From contig JAHCLO010000010.1 in NCBI GenBank assembly GCA_026125285.1, forward strand, positions 1-64,000: a stretch of 64,000 nt of DNA. The letters run 5' to 3'. The notes below the pieces were generated by a model. It ran no database searches and had not been told where the DNA came from. It worked only from the letters and a program-made list of their open reading frames with translations. The position numbers were made by a program, and so were the translations under genes. The DNA is from Verrucomicrobiia bacterium (GTDB taxonomy: Bacteria; Verrucomicrobiota; Verrucomicrobiia; Limisphaerales; JADLHS01). Positions 62,345 through 64,000 of this stretch are shown piece after piece; within the stretch, counting starts at the first letter, position 1; every line of letters begins with the position of its first letter.

Positions 62345-62662
62345 ATGTGTCTCGCCATTCCAGGTAAGATCGAAAGCATCCAGGGCGATGATTTGCTCAC
62401 GCGCCTGGGCAAGGTCAATTTCGGCGGCATTCTCAAAGAAGCCTGCCTGGCATACGTGCCGGAGGCCAAGGTGGGTGATTACGTAATCGTGCATGTCGGC
62501 TTCGCGTTGAGCAAAGTGGACGAGGCCGAAGCTCAACAGATCTTCGAATACCTGAAAGAGATGGACGAACTCGACGACTTTGCGGAGGACCGGGGGGGCG
62601 AGCGCCCTCGCGAGTCGGGCAACAACTCTTCGGCAGCCTTGCCTCGCCCACCTTTGCCGTGA
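62345..62662 (+). CDS. hypC: Hydrogenase maturation chaperone HypC
   Basis: 105 residues. [12 protein letters not shown] with the essential Cys2 is the HypC hallmark, followed by [32 protein letters not shown] and [15 protein letters not shown]. HypC carries the Fe(CN)2CO unit with HypD to the large subunit. After about residue 82 there is a 20-odd-residue Gly/Arg/Pro-rich tail ([19 protein letters not shown]) not usual in HypC. The stop overlaps the hypD start by 4 bp. Confidence 0.92.
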   Translation: MCLAIPGKIESIQGDDLLTRLGKVNFGGILKEACLAYVPEAKVGDYVIVHVGFALSKVDEAEAQQIFEYLKEMDELDDFAEDRGGERPRESGNNSSAALPRPPLP

Positions 62663-63759
62663 AGTATCTCGATGAATATCGCGACGGCGACCTGGCCCGG
62701 AAACTGGCCCTTGAGATTCATCGCCTAACAACCCGGCCATGGAACATTATGGAGGTTTGCGGCGGGCAGACCCACGCCATTGTGAAGTTTGGCATTGATG
62801 AACTTTTGCCGAAAGCCATCACGCTCATTCACGGTCCAGGTTGCCCGGTGTGCGTCACGCCGTTGGAGATGATTGACAAGGCCCTGGAAATTGCCGCGAA
62901 GCCGAACGTCATTTTCACCTCGTTCGGCGACATGTTACGGGTGCCGGGCAGCACGACGGATTTGCTGTCGGTCAAAGCCAGGGGCGGCGACGTGCGGATC
63001 GTTTACTCGCCCTTGGACGCCGTGAAGCTCGCGGAGCAAAATCCTGCCAGGGAAGTAGTGTTCTTCGGCGTGGGCTTTGAAACGACCGCGCCCGCGACGG
63101 CGATGGCGGTGTATCAAGCCGCGCAGAAAGGATTGAAGAATTTCTCCATGCTCATCTCGCACGTGCTCGTGCCGCCGGCAATTGAGGCCCTGATGTCTTC
63201 GCCGGAGTGCCGTGTGCAGGCGTTTCTGGCGGCAGGCCACGTTTGCACGGTAATGGGCTACGAGGAATATCCACCGCTGGCGGCGAAGTATCGCGTGCCC
63301 ATCGTGGTGACGGGCTTCGAGCCGCTGGACATTTTGCAGGGCATCCTCATGTGCGTGCGGCAATTGGAATCCGGCCGCGCCGAAGTCGAGAATCAGTATG
63401 CCCGCTCGGTGCGCCCGGAAGGCAATCGTCCGGCGCAAGACCTGATCCGCAAGGTGTTCAAGGTCGTACCGCGGAAATGGCGGGGCGTAGGGGAGATACC
63501 GCAAAGTGGTTTGGGGTTGAATGACGAATACGCGGGTTTTGATGCCGAAAAGAGGTTTGACCTGACGAGCCATACCGTCGAAGAACCAGCGGAGTGCCTG
63601 AGTGGATTGGTTTTGCAGGGCTTGAAGAAACCGCACGAATGTCCGGCTTTCGGCGGGAAATGCACGCCGGAGCACCCGCTGGGCGCGACGATGGTTTCGA
63701 GCGAAGGCGCGTGCGCGGCGTATTATCGGTATCGGCGGCATCATTGCTCCAACGGATGA
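62659..63759 (+). CDS. hypD: Hydrogenase Fe-cofactor assembly protein HypD
   Basis: 366 residues, GTG start. CGGQTH (C34) and [10 protein letters not shown] (C62, C65) are the conserved HypD motifs, with [14 protein letters not shown] and the C-terminal iron-sulfur cysteines around [18 protein letters not shown] and [11 protein letters not shown]. It assembles the Fe(CN)2CO group with HypC and HypE. The last residues CSNG and the stop lie in a CCAACGGATGA repeat. hypE is not seen downstream within the window. Confidence 0.94.
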   Translation: MKYLDEYRDGDLARKLALEIHRLTTRPWNIMEVCGGQTHAIVKFGIDELLPKAITLIHGPGCPVCVTPLEMIDKALEIAAKPNVIFTSFGDMLRVPGSTTDLLSVKARGGDVRIVYSPLDAVKLAEQNPAREVVFFGVGFETTAPATAMAVYQAAQKGLKNFSMLISHVLVPPAIEALMSSPECRVQAFLAAGHVCTVMGYEEYPPLAAKYRVPIVVTGFEPLDILQGILMCVRQLESGRAEVENQYARSVRPEGNRPAQDLIRKVFKVVPRKWRGVGEIPQSGLGLNDEYAGFDAEKRFDLTSHTVEEPAECLSGLVLQGLKKPHECPAFGGKCTPEHPLGATMVSSEGACAAYYRYRRHHCSNG

Positions 63760-63818
63760 AGCGAGCCAACGGATGAAGAACTTGGGGACAAAATCCGTTG
63801 GCACGTTTCATCCGTTGG
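63749..63818. repeat. CCAACGGATGAA element at the end of hypD
   Basis: 70-bp copy of the element at 60756-60825 (56 of 70 positions alike; differences lie mostly between the arms). Its first CCAACGGATGA forms the hypD stop. The right arm ends 15 bp before the next start. Confidence 0.85.
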
Positions 63819-63832
63819 AATATAAACTCCGC

Positions 63833-64000
63833 ATGCCGCTTCTCTTTGAAGAGCAAACGCGAGTCGTGCGGCGTTGCCTTTTCGACGTTCACAACGAAGT
63901 TGGCGTTGGTTATCCGGAGGAGGCATATCACGTGGCGTTCTTGATCTGCTGCGCCAAGCGCGGGATTGCCGTCGTCTCGAAACAGGCTGGCCAGCTCTAT
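63833..64000 (+). CDS. GxxExxY-family protein, N-terminal part
   Basis: 56 codons to the window edge, from MPLLFEEQTRVVRRCLFDVH and then NEVGVGYPEEAYHVAFLICC. GVGYPEEAYH matches the GxxExxY signature of a small PD-(D/E)XK-like family; function unknown. Cut by the end of the window. Its position breaks the usual hypD-hypE order. Confidence 0.65.
   Translation, partial: MPLLFEEQTRVVRRCLFDVHNEVGVGYPEEAYHVAFLICCAKRGIAVVSKQAGQLY

Overview
The window reads as a chromosomal segment of a Verrucomicrobiota bacterium (PVC group), probably a free-living member of the Pedosphaera/Limisphaera side of the phylum. The markers are a PVC-type secreted dehydrogenase with HEAT-like repeats and a C-terminal CxxCH haem site, a DUF1559-like pseudopilin, a very large CotH/lamin-tail secreted protein, a DUF5069 protein, an outer-membrane/Tat/lipoprotein style of secretion, and high-GC coding. 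The taxonomic call is inference from gene content.

Layout. 0.3-3.4 kb: a PAP2-like lipoprotein and a glycosidase-barrel/LPS-kinase fusion. 3.5-8.6 kb: an envelope-modification cluster (ArnT-like transferase, OmpR-type regulator, histidine kinase, DPM/ArnC-like transferase, stand-alone LAB_N protein); both promoter regions carry the same three TCAT half-sites at an 11-bp period. 8.6-13.4 kb: housekeeping genes (hydrolase, DUF1232-like, thioesterase, TolC-like, TsaC/Sua5, tRNA-Val). 13.5-21.9 kb: a pseudopilin and a minus-strand cluster of PVC cytochrome, Gfo/Idh/MocA oxidoreductase and MFS carrier, with an amidohydrolase divergent from it. 22-32 kb: FkbM methyltransferase, GT2, a small secreted protein, a GntP permease with a winged-helix insertion, and the 1762-residue CotH/LTD protein. 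32-40.4 kb: a sigma-factor relic, RluA, a SurA/PpiD-like chaperone, a structured intergenic sequence, DUF5069, a Tat NHL protein, a FIST protein and an AmpG-like MFS with a large periplasmic insertion. 40.4-43.3 kb: a rearranged RHS locus with a possible immunity gene. 43.3-47.7 kb: a porin and ileS.

48.1-63.8 kb is the most coherent system: hdrC-hdrB-hdrA, then a secreted repeat-protein gene, then mvhD-mvhG-mvhA (a group 3c-type [NiFe] hydrogenase with heterodisulfide-reductase-like subunits), then hypA-hypB on the opposite strand and hypF-hypC-hypD forward. Short overlaps (ATGA and similar) join most of the genes. The expected activity is cytoplasmic H2 oxidation coupled by flavin-based electron bifurcation to ferredoxin and a disulfide or similar acceptor. 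hypE and the large-subunit maturation peptidase are not in the window.

The other strong signal is repeat invasion. One family of modular palindromes (outer GTAG/CTAC arms, 7-bp arms around 3-4-nt loops, often TCC or GGA) occurs at six or more places, including in frame inside hypF and the RHS gene. A second element carrying CCAACGGATGA supplies the stop codons of mvhA, hypB and hypD and also sits in frame in hypF.
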